Below are positions 17,385 through 24,850 of a DNA stretch of 64,000 nt, piece by piece; the stretch's first letter is position 1; the number at the start of each line of letters is the position of its first letter. The position numbers and the translations under genes were made by a program. This DNA is from Gracilimonas sp965227215. Its GTDB lineage: Bacteria; Bacteroidota; Rhodothermia; Balneolales; Balneolaceae. The stretch covers positions 1,798,001 to 1,862,000 of the forward strand of contig OZ245729.1 in NCBI GenBank assembly GCA_965227215.1, in the 5' to 3' direction. The notes under the pieces are model-generated. The model saw nothing but the letters and a program-made list of their open reading frames with translations, was not told where the DNA came from and did not search any database.

Positions 17385-18041
17385 CTAATCTATTTCATCA
17401 AGAATATCATCCAACCGGTCGCTTCCGGGCGGGAACGCATGATCTTCTTCGTCTTCATCTTCCCCCTCATTTTTTGTAGCATCCAGGCTTTCTGATTCGT
17501 TTTCTTCATCAAGCATAAACTTCGTTGGCCGGCTCACATTCTCCAGTGACTCTTCTAACCGCTCTTCTTTAGGCAGCTGAAACACTTCCATCTCGTCTTT
17601 GCTAAACTGCTCCACCGACTTCTTGGCGTTCTCGAGATAAGAGGTTATTCCATTTATAATCTCTTCCCGGCGATCAAGCAGCCTTAATATACTCTGGCGA
17701 ATTTGCTGGCGGTTATGGTTGGCTTCCTTGATAATGGCGTCCGCTTCCATCTCGGCTTTTTCAAGGGTATTCTTTGCCTCTTGCTTAGCTCCGGACACTT
17801 TTTGCTCCATCGACTCTTTAGCGGTCTGCAGGGTTTCATGAAGCGCATCTTCCACACGCTCGTAGTGCTTCACTCTTTCCGTAAGCTTGTCAATCTGCTG
17901 CTCAAGCTCTTTGTTCTTATTGATCAGGTGTTCAAATTCATTCGATACCAGTGTCAGAAAAGCTTGTACATCAGCTGTGTCGTACCCGCGAAGCCCTTTT
18001 TCAAAAGTTTGTTGTTTAATTTCAAGCGGAGTGAGTTTCAT
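17385..18041 (-). CDS. DivIVA-domain protein
   Basis: About 218 residues. The N-terminus carries the DivIVA signature (MKLTPLEIKQQTFEKGLRGY, then DVQAFLTLVSNEFE), followed by a long coiled coil (about 40-150) and an acidic tail. DivIVA proteins bind negatively curved membrane and organise division or polar growth. An alternative start two codons upstream (18047) exists. It is followed by purine-nucleoside phosphorylase and preceded by two small PspB-like membrane proteins and YggS, an arrangement that recalls the yggS-sepF-divIVA region of Gram-positive bacteria. Confidence 0.93.
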   Translation of the reverse strand: MKLTPLEIKQQTFEKGLRGYDTADVQAFLTLVSNEFEHLINKNKELEQQIDKLTERVKHYERVEDALHETLQTAKESMEQKVSGAKQEAKNTLEKAEMEADAIIKEANHNRQQIRQSILRLLDRREEIINGITSYLENAKKSVEQFSKDEMEVFQLPKEERLEESLENVSRPTKFMLDEENESESLDATKNEGEDEDEEDHAFPPGSDRLDDILDEID

Positions 18042-18086
18042 AACCAAATGTTTTTCGTGGACCTTAAAGCTTAATAAAAATACTAT

Positions 18087-18443
18087 TTATTCATTTAACA
18101 TGTTCCGCAGATTTCCGTCATCGTCTTTTTCTTTTTTTGATGATGAACGTACTTCCTCTTCTTCTATTTCAATTTCCGGCATCGACTTTTCACTGTCATC
18201 CACCAGGTAGCGCTCTTCTTCAATGTCTGATACTACTTCTTCAAGATTTGCAAGGCGGCGCTCTGTATTCTTCTTAAACTCTCCCAATGCTTTAAAGAAT
18301 TGAGGGTTAATATCACTTCCCCCACGATTTCCCTGATCAATCTTTGCCTTAATGAGCTTATAAATGCCGGTCAAAACCAAGCCCACCAGACCGGTTCCAA
18401 ATATGATGGCAATAATTGATAGCAGTACTATTTCTTCAGGCAT
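18087..18443 (-). CDS. PspB-like small membrane protein (1)
   Basis: This 118-residue protein has one N-terminal membrane helix (about 5-28), a short basic region, and a heptad-like segment TERRLANLEEVVSDIEEE that resembles the coiled coil of phage-shock protein B. It ends in an acidic, Ser-rich tail. The resemblance is to the membrane-helix plus LExxV coiled-coil layout rather than strong sequence identity. It lies between DivIVA and a second protein of the same design, so a paired membrane scaffold is plausible. Confidence 0.78.
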   Translation of the reverse strand: MPEEIVLLSIIAIIFGTGLVGLVLTGIYKLIKAKIDQGNRGGSDINPQFFKALGEFKKNTERRLANLEEVVSDIEEERYLVDDSEKSMPEIEIEEEEVRSSSKKEKDDDGNLRNMLNE

Positions 18444-18458
18444 AATTGCTCCTATTTA

Positions 18459-18770
18459 TTAAGCTCTTGTTTTCCGCTTGGAGCTGCTATTATCGGAATT
18501 TTGACCTTCAACTTCATCATCAATTTCGATGTCACTTAACGAGCTAGCCGATTTTGCTGATGACTTTTTTTCTTCTTCCGTCACAATAGCTTCCAGGTTT
18601 TCAACTCTGGATTTCAGATTGTGAATGATTTTCCTCATTTCATTCAGCTCGCGGGAACTGCCCATCCGCTTTTCTTCCATTTCCAATTCCTTTTCTTTAT
18701 ACGCGTAAACCAACCCGCCAATTATGGCGATCATAGGAATCAATGCGTACCACGGTAATCCAAATAACAT
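18459..18770 (-). CDS. PspB-like small membrane protein (2)
   Basis: This 103-residue protein starts with one membrane helix (LFGLPWYALIPMIAIIGGLV), followed by a charged stretch and a coiled coil MRKIIHNLKSRVENLEAIV, the arrangement of PspB. The tail is Ser/Asp-rich. It is 15 bp upstream of the first PspB-like gene. Known PspB proteins help transmit membrane stress to PspA/PspF; no pspA, pspC or pspF is seen here, so a stress role is only a suggestion. Confidence 0.8.
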   Translation of the reverse strand: MLFGLPWYALIPMIAIIGGLVYAYKEKELEMEEKRMGSSRELNEMRKIIHNLKSRVENLEAIVTEEEKKSSAKSASSLSDIEIDDEVEGQNSDNSSSKRKTRA

Positions 18771-18831
18771 AATGCCCTCAAAGTTTTGTTAGTAATAGGT
18801 AGAATATAGCTGAAAATTACTACGCATCAAG

Positions 18832-19536
18832 CTAATCATAGTTGCGTTCGCCGAAGATAGCACTGCCAACTCTCACCATGGTTGCCCCTTCCTGAATAGC
18901 CACCTCCATATCGTTCGTCATCCCCATGGACAAGTGCTCAAGATTAACGCTCCCTTTATTATACTTCTGATGAGAGTCAAACAACTCCTTCAGCAGTTTA
19001 AACTCAGAGCGAACATCTTCGGGATCGTCCACAAAAGTTGCCATTCCCATAAGCCCTCGTACTTTCACATGATCATAATTCTGGGCAGATTCTAAAATTT
19101 TGGCCAGGCCCTCCGGTTCGCATCCGCCTTTTTGATTTTCCCCACTGATATTTACCTGAATCAAGGCGTTGACCACCCGGTTGGCTTTTCCGGCTCTTTT
19201 CTCAATTTCCTTCAAATACTTTGCTTTCTCTACGGAATGAATCCAGTTAACCCGGTCCGCAATGTATTTGATTTTATTAGTCTGGATGTTTCCAATGAAA
19301 TGCCAAACTACATCCGGAAGCTCAATTTCAGCCATTTTGTCTTCCAGCTCCTTCATTCTATTTTCCCCAAACTGTAGTTGTCCGGCGGTGATGGCTTCCA
19401 AAATATCCTCGTTTGGCTTGGTTTTGCTTACAGCAACAAGGGTAATCTCATTGGGGTCTCTGCCTGCGTCTACTGCAACCTTCTCGATTTTTTGTTGAAT
19501 TGATTTAAGATTTTGGGCGATATCTTGTTCACTCAT
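18832..19536 (-). CDS. yggS: YggS-family pyridoxal-phosphate homeostasis protein
   Basis: This 234-residue single-domain PLP-binding TIM barrel has the PLP lysine in ITLVAVSKTKP and FGENRMKELEDK, WHFIGNIQTNKIK, VNISGENQKGG and LSMGMTNDMEVAIQEG in the family order. It binds PLP without known catalytic activity and buffers free PLP and amino-acid pools. The gene leads a minus-strand run into the PspB-like pair and DivIVA. The start is well supported by the MSEQDIAQNLKSIQ opening. Confidence 0.96.
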   Translation of the reverse strand: MSEQDIAQNLKSIQQKIEKVAVDAGRDPNEITLVAVSKTKPNEDILEAITAGQLQFGENRMKELEDKMAEIELPDVVWHFIGNIQTNKIKYIADRVNWIHSVEKAKYLKEIEKRAGKANRVVNALIQVNISGENQKGGCEPEGLAKILESAQNYDHVKVRGLMGMATFVDDPEDVRSEFKLLKELFDSHQKYNKGSVNLEHLSMGMTNDMEVAIQEGATMVRVGSAIFGERNYD

Positions 19537-19740
19537 TACAAAAAATGTTCTTTTTTAGCTGTTCAGTGTAATTAACCATAAGATAAGCTTTTATCATTCA
19601 TCAATAAGCCTTATTTTTGGAAGCTCTAAGGTTATCGTAATTAATGGTTACTGATTTATTGAACGTATTCAAATTCATACTTTTCATACATCATCCGTCC
19701 AGAAGGTCGTCGGGTTTCAAAGTGCAAGGAGATAGATAGC

Positions 19741-20802
19741 ATGTCAACCCGAATCCGACAAATATCTACTTTCCTCAATCAGTGGGCTCCTCCCAAAGTA
19801 AAAATGGATTATGATAACGTCGGATTACTCGTAGGAGACCCAAACGCACAGGTAACTTCCATTCTCACCTGCCTTGATGTAACCGACAGTGTTGTGGCAG
19901 AAGCCATCGAAACCGGATGTGAACTTATTGTAGCTCATCACCCCCTGATTTTCAGCAAGATTGGAAGCATTAACCCTACCGATGAGCAAGGCCGCATTAT
20001 CTACAAGCTGATTAAGAATGACATTGGGCTGATTGTAGCACACACAAATTTAGACGCAGCCCTTGATGGCGTATCTTTTGTACTGGCCAATATGCTGGGG
20101 CTTGATAACCTCAAATTTCTTGATAAGAATTACTCCATAAGCCGAAAGATTCGCCTTATCACTTCTCACAAAGACAGTGATGCCGTTCTGAAATTGTTGA
20201 ATTATCACTCGGCAGAGGAAGCCCACCACTTTGACGTGAACAGCCGCGAAGACGGATTAAAATGTTTTGAAGCTATTATTGACCAACACAATGTGTCTGT
20301 TCTTAAAAAAGCTCTTAATAAAGAAGGCATGTTGAAAGAGGGGAGCTTTCAGGTTATAGACCTGGCCTCAACCTCTCAAAATTTTGGAATGGGTGTATTA
20401 GGGGAGTATCCGGAGGAAGGAATTGGCAAAAATGAATTTTTACACCTGGTATCGAAAGCATTGAATGTTAAAGCTATCCGTTACTCCGGGGATGTTGAAC
20501 GAATTAAAAGCGTAGCCGTTTGTGGCGGGGCAGGCGTATTTTTGAAGAACAAAGCCATTGCTGCCGGCGCCCAGGCATTAGTAACAGCAGATATCAAATA
20601 TCACGATTATTTCACTGAGGCTGATGATTTCCTCCTTTTGGATGTGGGCCATTATGAAAGTGAATTCCCTGTTGCTGAAGCCCTGAAGAACGAGCTATCC
20701 GAAGCCTTTGAAGAACTTACTGTTTCTGTAACCCGAACCGTAACGAACCCGATGCAGGTATATGTGTCGGAGCCTGAACCGAAAACTATTCAACCAAGCT
20801 GA
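19741..20802 (+). CDS. Nif3-like dinuclear metal-centre protein
   Basis: This 353-residue protein of the NIF3/DUF34 family opens with an NQWAPPKVKMDYDNVGLLVG-type N-terminus. The first metal-binding block is VAHHPLIF, followed by IVAHTNLDAA, and the second part holds VAVCGGAGVFL and DVGHYESEF with the remaining ligands. A central insertion of about 110 residues (after YSISRKIRLITSHKD) corresponds to the PII-like domain of the longer Gram-positive-type members. The biochemical role of the family is unsettled; the GTP cyclohydrolase label is not secure. It is followed 10 bp later by the zinc-ribbon homologue. Confidence 0.93.
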   Translation: MSTRIRQISTFLNQWAPPKVKMDYDNVGLLVGDPNAQVTSILTCLDVTDSVVAEAIETGCELIVAHHPLIFSKIGSINPTDEQGRIIYKLIKNDIGLIVAHTNLDAALDGVSFVLANMLGLDNLKFLDKNYSISRKIRLITSHKDSDAVLKLLNYHSAEEAHHFDVNSREDGLKCFEAIIDQHNVSVLKKALNKEGMLKEGSFQVIDLASTSQNFGMGVLGEYPEEGIGKNEFLHLVSKALNVKAIRYSGDVERIKSVAVCGGAGVFLKNKAIAAGAQALVTADIKYHDYFTEADDFLLLDVGHYESEFPVAEALKNELSEAFEELTVSVTRTVTNPMQVYVSEPEPKTIQPS

Positions 20803-20812
20803 AACTCACTCC

Positions 20813-21547
20813 ATGAACGAAGTATTACAAAAATTAGCCAACCTCCAATACATTGACAGTCGCATTGACGAGCTGAAACAGCTTCGGGGCGACCTTCCGG
20901 AAGAAGTGCTGGATCTGGAAACAGACATCGCCCGCAAGGAAGCGAAGCTCAATAACCTCAAAGAGGAAGATCAGAACCTTACGGTAGAATACGATAATCT
21001 CAAACTGGACCTTCAAAGCTCTGAAGAGAAAATTCAGAAGTACGAAGATCAGCAAATGAGTGTGCGAAATAACCGTGAGTATGATGCCCTGACCAAAGAG
21101 ATCGAAGCTCAGAAGCAAGTGATCGAAAATGCGGAGTCCCGACTTAAAGAAATCGAGAAGCGTAAAGAGGAAATTGGCCCGGAAATCGAAACTGCCAAGG
21201 AAGAACTTGACGCTGCCCAAAAGCTGTACGACGAGAAAAGTGAAAGCCTTGATGACGTTGTAAAATCTACTGAAGAGGAAGAGAAGCAACTTCTTAAAAA
21301 GCGTGAAGAAGTAGAAAAGGAAATTGACGACCGATACATGCGCAGCTACAATCGCTTACGCGATGGGCTGAACAACGGCATGGCTGTTGTTGCTATGGAT
21401 CGTGGTGCTGCCCTTGGGATGGCACTCCCACCACAAACCCAGGTCGAAGTCCGCAGAAAGAATAAGATCATCATCGATGAAAATAGCGGGCGTATTGTGG
21501 TAGATCAGTCTTTCTTTGACAACGCCAAAGAAGAACTATCTATCTGA
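20813..21547 (+). CDS. Zinc-ribbon-family coiled-coil protein lacking the zinc cysteines
   Basis: The likely start is ATG 20813 (MNEVLQKLANLQYIDSRIDE), just after the Nif3 stop; a longer frame from 20762 would overlap Nif3 and is less likely. About 244 residues form a long coiled coil (about 10-180) and a C-terminal module GAALGMALPPQTQVEVRR then GRIVVDQSF. The position and the LPPQ and GRI motifs are those of the C4 zinc-ribbon (CT398-like) proteins encoded next to Nif3 in many bacteria. All four cysteines of the ribbon are missing here. Function of the family is unknown; nucleic-acid or secretion roles have been suggested for relatives. Confidence 0.88.
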   Translation: MNEVLQKLANLQYIDSRIDELKQLRGDLPEEVLDLETDIARKEAKLNNLKEEDQNLTVEYDNLKLDLQSSEEKIQKYEDQQMSVRNNREYDALTKEIEAQKQVIENAESRLKEIEKRKEEIGPEIETAKEELDAAQKLYDEKSESLDDVVKSTEEEEKQLLKKREEVEKEIDDRYMRSYNRLRDGLNNGMAVVAMDRGAALGMALPPQTQVEVRRKNKIIIDENSGRIVVDQSFFDNAKEELSI

Positions 21548-21580
21548 TAAGAACCGTTTTCGGATCAGCACATTGTTTAT

Positions 21581-21610
21581 AAAAAGGGAAGTCGAACACT
21601 TCCCTTTTTT
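21581..21610 (+). terminator. Terminator of the Nif3 operon
   Basis: A 12-bp stem (AAAAAGGGAAGT with ACTTCCCTTTTT, loop about 6 nt) lies 34 bp after the zinc-ribbon gene stop. Confidence 0.9.
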
Positions 21611-21631
21611 GTTTTCCAAATCTCGTGAGTC

Positions 21632-21651
21632 ATTCCTGCGAAGGCAGGAAT
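21632..21651. repeat. Perfect palindrome with short loop
   Basis: ATTCCTGCgaagGCAGGAAT is an 8-bp inverted repeat around GAAG. The same hairpin core is a common dispersed intergenic repeat in many bacterial genomes. It sits between the terminator and the RNase P RNA gene, without a T-run. Confidence 0.65.
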
Positions 21652-21757
21652 CTGGTTCTTTTGAAAATCATCCATACCTTTTCATTAATCAGATCTCGGG
21701 CATTCGCCGCGAGATGACTTATATGATATTTCATATGTCAAAAACCCATATCTTTTA

Positions 21758-22114
21758 AGTGGCAGGAAAGCCGGGTAATCGCTTGGTACAATTTTGTACT
21801 GGGAGGAAAGTCCGGACACCAACAAGTACCGCGCTCCCCGATTCGGTTCAGCCGGCGAAGGGGAGGCTTCCCGTCAGGAATGGCGGGATGACAGACAGTG
21901 CAACAGAAAACAGACCGCCTCAACTTGTTTGAGGTAAGGGTGAAAAGGTGAGGTAAGAGCTCACCGTCCCGCACCGCAAGGTCGGGAGCAGTGTAAACCT
22001 CGCGGGGTGCAAGTTCATGCAGATGGTATACGCCGCTTGTCGTGACGCCATCGGGTGGAATGCGCCAGATAAATGGTTACCCTCGACAGAATCCGGCTTA
22101 CAGGCTTTCCTGTT
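21758..22114 (+). ncRNA. rnpB: RNase P RNA (M1-type ribozyme)
   Basis: The conserved core of bacterial RNase P RNA is visible in order. P1 pairs GGCAGGAAAGCC (21760-21771) with GGCTTTCCTGTT (22103-22114). The P4 5' strand is GAGGAAAGTCCGGAC (21803-21817), the central motif is ACAGTGCAACAGAAAACAGA near 21895-21914, then GGGTGAAAAGGTGAGGTAAG near 21938-21957, and the P4 3' strand is GACAGAATCCGGCTTA (22085-22100). It removes 5' leaders from pre-tRNAs. The ends are set by P1 and are accurate to a few bases. Transcription is probably from its own promoter, as a terminator precedes it, and a terminator follows. Confidence 0.96.
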
Positions 22115-22125
22115 GACATTACATG

Positions 22126-22163
22126 AAAACCCCGCTCTTACCCAAGAGTGGGGTTTTGTTTTT
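22126..22163 (+). terminator. Terminator of rnpB
   Basis: A GC-rich stem (AAAACCCCgCTCTT with AAGAGtGGGGTTTT) around a 3-4 nt loop is followed by TTTTT, 12 bp after the P1 3' strand. Confidence 0.92.
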
Positions 22164-22188
22164 ATGTCAATAATTGCATTTTTGAAAT

Positions 22189-22623
22189 ATGGATTTAAGA
22201 CTAGAAATATTACATGAAATAAAAAACCGTGAGAAGTCTACTGAAGAGCTCATTGCTAATAGCTTTTTACAAGCTCTAAATGAAGACCTTGGCTCACTAA
22301 GAAGAGCATTGATAGAGTTACTAGACGAAGGACTCATTGGCGAATCCAATGTTACGCCAGAAACCTCAATTGTAAGAAACAAACTGGATAGTTCTGGGCC
22401 ACCTTCAGTTAAATCATCTAAGCGACTTACAAATGGTGAAATTGGCCCAATTAGACTTTTTATCACTCTTAAAGGAACACTTTTCTTGATTGAAGAAAAA
22501 AAGCTCAGAAATGAGCTTCTACTTTCAGAATGGAATAGATACGCTAGATATGCAATTTATATATTAGCAATATTAGGGATATTACAAACTACTCAAGACA
22601 TTATATCTTGGTTCACATATTAA
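22189..22623 (+). CDS. Winged-helix-like protein with a C-terminal membrane helix, unknown
   Basis: A 144-residue protein with a helical N-terminal region that resembles a winged helix-turn-helix (LRRALIELLDEGLIGE), a beta-like segment (PIRLFITLKGTLFLIEEKK) and a C-terminal membrane helix (about 117-137). The sequence is noticeably more AT-rich than its neighbours. It sits between rnpB and smpB, and its stop overlaps the smpB stop by 11 bp in convergent orientation. The layout fits a membrane-tethered regulator or an acquired gene; I do not recognise the family. Confidence 0.72.
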   Translation: MDLRLEILHEIKNREKSTEELIANSFLQALNEDLGSLRRALIELLDEGLIGESNVTPETSIVRNKLDSSGPPSVKSSKRLTNGEIGPIRLFITLKGTLFLIEEKKLRNELLLSEWNRYARYAIYILAILGILQTTQDIISWFTY

Positions 22624-23086
22624 TCTTGTAGTTCCCCTTCACGTTGCGTTCAATCTGTCTCTTTACATCTTTCTCTTTGATGGAATCTCTCTTATCGAAT
22701 TGCTTTTTACCCTTGGCTACTCCGATTAACACTTTCGCATTTCCTTTTTTGAAGTAGAGCTTTAGCGGAACAATGGTATACCCTTTTTGTTCGGTTGCTT
22801 TCTCAAGCTCCCGAATTTCTCGTTTATGAAGCAACAGCTTTCGGGGGCGGGTTTCGTTGTGATTATAATAGGAGCCATGCTCATATGGTTTAATGTACAT
22901 GTCGCGCAAATACACCTCTCCATTCTGAATGTAGGCAAAGGTATCGGCAAAACTGGCTTTTCCTGCACGCAGCGATTTCACCTCGGTTCCTTTCAGAACC
23001 AACCCTGCTTCGTAAGTCTCCTCGATATGATAATCGTGGCTGGCTTTTCGGTTTTTTATGGTCGGTGTTGTTTTCTTATCTGACAT
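22613..23086 (-). CDS. smpB: SsrA-binding protein SmpB
   Basis: This 157-residue protein shows the SmpB fold from end to end: NRKASHDYHIEETYEAGLVL, the hallmark GTEVKSLRAGKASFADTFAY, then PLKLYFKKGNAKVLIGVAKG and the basic, disordered tail DKRDSIKEKDVKRQIER that follows the mRNA path. SmpB delivers tmRNA to stalled ribosomes for trans-translation. No tmRNA gene was seen in the window. The tail length is typical. Confidence 0.98.
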   Translation of the reverse strand: MSDKKTTPTIKNRKASHDYHIEETYEAGLVLKGTEVKSLRAGKASFADTFAYIQNGEVYLRDMYIKPYEHGSYYNHNETRPRKLLLHKREIRELEKATEQKGYTIVPLKLYFKKGNAKVLIGVAKGKKQFDKRDSIKEKDVKRQIERNVKGNYKINM

Positions 23087-23154
23087 GTAACTCCCCTCTT
23101 GTTTTGATTCCGGCCAGTGAACCGAAATCTATATATAAATTGGGTTGTCTTTTT

Positions 23155-23180
23155 AAAGAAACCCTGCACGTATGCAGGAT
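23155..23180 (-). terminator. Probable terminator of the lipoprotein/M50 operon
   Basis: On the minus strand the hairpin CCTGCatacgtGCAGG is followed by a T-rich stretch, just downstream of the lipoprotein stop at 23186. The stem is short, so efficiency is uncertain. Confidence 0.55.
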
Positions 23181-23185
23181 TTTAA

Positions 23186-23620
23186 TTAAAGTTCGAAGCC
23201 TAGTTCTTTTAGCTTTTCCATGATTTCCGGCTCCGGGCTTCGATCGGGAAAGGTTCGGTAGATGCCTAAAATTTGCTCCGTTTCGGCAATGGCTTTTTCA
23301 TTCTCCGGGTTGATTTCCAATACCGCAATAAATTCACGCAGTGCATTATTTGCATTTTCCCGCATCTGAGATGGATCTGAATTGTAGATCAAATAAATAC
23401 CATGTTGCAGATGTACATCTTCTTTAAGGGCCACCACTTCAGGGGAAGTCGGGCGACCATCCAGAATTGCCATAGCATCTTCAAATTTGGCTTCTTCTAC
23501 CAAGCTGTTAACCTGCTGCTCAAGTGTTTGTTCTTGTTCAGCTTTTTTTTCGGATTGATTGCAGGCCGTAAAAAGTCCTGCTGTAAGGATTGCAAAAAGT
23601 AAAATTCTCATTGATTTCAT
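23186..23620 (-). CDS. TPR-like lipoprotein, unknown
   Basis: A 144-residue lipoprotein (lipobox FTAC, Cys at about 20) followed by an all-helical region with TPR-like spacing (VEEAKFEDAMAILDG, NNALREFIAVLEINPENEKA). It should be an anchored periplasm-facing protein. Its start overlaps the stop of the upstream site-2 protease by 1 bp (ATGA-type), so the two are translationally coupled. It could be a substrate or adaptor of that protease, by inference. Confidence 0.85.
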   Translation of the reverse strand: MKSMRILLFAILTAGLFTACNQSEKKAEQEQTLEQQVNSLVEEAKFEDAMAILDGRPTSPEVVALKEDVHLQHGIYLIYNSDPSQMRENANNALREFIAVLEINPENEKAIAETEQILGIYRTFPDRSPEPEIMEKLKELGFEL

Positions 23621-24840
23621 CAGTTCATATAAATTGGATTCGGACTAATACAGAGCAGAAAGATAAGCATACTCAGCCAGCCTATCACGCGTCGTGTCGG
23701 GGATAATTTTTCTTCGATATCAACCGGCGGATGTTCAACTCCAACTATAAAGGCCATGAAAAAACTCCAAATAACCCATATATAAGACGCCTGACCGGCT
23801 TCTACGCCCCCGACGGCATAATCATATACAACCGATCCTATAATTGAAGCCGTCATCATCGCATATATCCAATACCGATCTGAGCGAAAGGCGCGATTCA
23901 TGAGCACAAATAAGATAAATCCCCACACCACATATTCCGCCAAAGGCATGGTGGTATAACCGGCAATAAACTCCCGAAGCAACGGAATGGCTTCGGCCCC
24001 GCCAATGGCCGTGATCATCGTAAAAAACAATCGCGCCACTACCCTGTGCTTTTTATATCCAATCAGTGAATATAAAATATGTCCACCATCCAGCTGACCT
24101 ACCGGCATCAGGTTCAGCGCAGTAAAAAACAGGCCGAGCCACCCTGCAAACAAAAATGGATAATGATACATCTCCCACATAGGCGGAACATTATCAAACA
24201 TGGAAGCCAGTGCAGAATATAACAACGTATTTCCTACCGTTAATACGCCCTGACCTTCCATTTCATCCGTTATGAATTCCGGATAGCTTCCATTCTGGGC
24301 TACATACTCTTTCAGCTCTTCATGCCCTGAAAAGTTTTGGACATACTCCGTCGGTTCCGGTAACGTGGCAAAACCAATCATCAAAACTATCAAAGCAACA
24401 ATGAAACCGGCTACCGGGCCTGAGGCTCCCACATCAAACAGCTTATGCATTTTTCGGATACGCTCCTTTATCCGAATTACCGCTCCCAGTGTACCTATCC
24501 CAATGGGAAGCGGGATATAATAAGGCAACGTGACCTTTATATTGTGCCGAACTGCAGCGAAGTAGTGCCCGAACTCATGAACGGTGAGAAACGACAATAA
24601 CAGCCCTGCAAAGAGCAGGCCCCGCAGCATATCGGTTGTGTTAGGGATAGCGAACGGAAAAAGTACCGGCTCAAAGCCCACAAAATTGGCGCCGGTCATG
24701 GTCACAAAGAAAAAAGTGAGAAGAAACAACCCAAGATGCTTTAAAATCGTCTTTGTATCCGGTTTGTTTTTGGGCTCCTCTTTTCTGGAGAGGACTTCAA
24801 AGTCGCTCGTAACTTCCTCTTGTTGTGGGTTTGAACTCAA
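23620..24840 (-). CDS. Site-2-protease-family membrane metalloprotease (M50)
   Basis: This 406-residue protein has about eight predicted membrane helices. The zinc ligands are in VHEFGHYFAAVRH and the second motif NLMPVGQLDGGHI supplies the Asp ligand. There is no PDZ domain. M50 enzymes cut transmembrane substrates, such as anti-sigma factors or regulators. The ECF anti-sigma encoded at 45153 would be one candidate, but no link is shown. The soluble N-terminus (about 1-30) is acidic. It is the first gene of a two-gene operon. Confidence 0.93.
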   Translation of the reverse strand: MSSNPQQEEVTSDFEVLSRKEEPKNKPDTKTILKHLGLFLLTFFFVTMTGANFVGFEPVLFPFAIPNTTDMLRGLLFAGLLLSFLTVHEFGHYFAAVRHNIKVTLPYYIPLPIGIGTLGAVIRIKERIRKMHKLFDVGASGPVAGFIVALIVLMIGFATLPEPTEYVQNFSGHEELKEYVAQNGSYPEFITDEMEGQGVLTVGNTLLYSALASMFDNVPPMWEMYHYPFLFAGWLGLFFTALNLMPVGQLDGGHILYSLIGYKKHRVVARLFFTMITAIGGAEAIPLLREFIAGYTTMPLAEYVVWGFILFVLMNRAFRSDRYWIYAMMTASIIGSVVYDYAVGGVEAGQASYIWVIWSFFMAFIVGVEHPPVDIEEKLSPTRRVIGWLSMLIFLLCISPNPIYMN

Positions 24841-24850
24841 TCGTCTCTTC

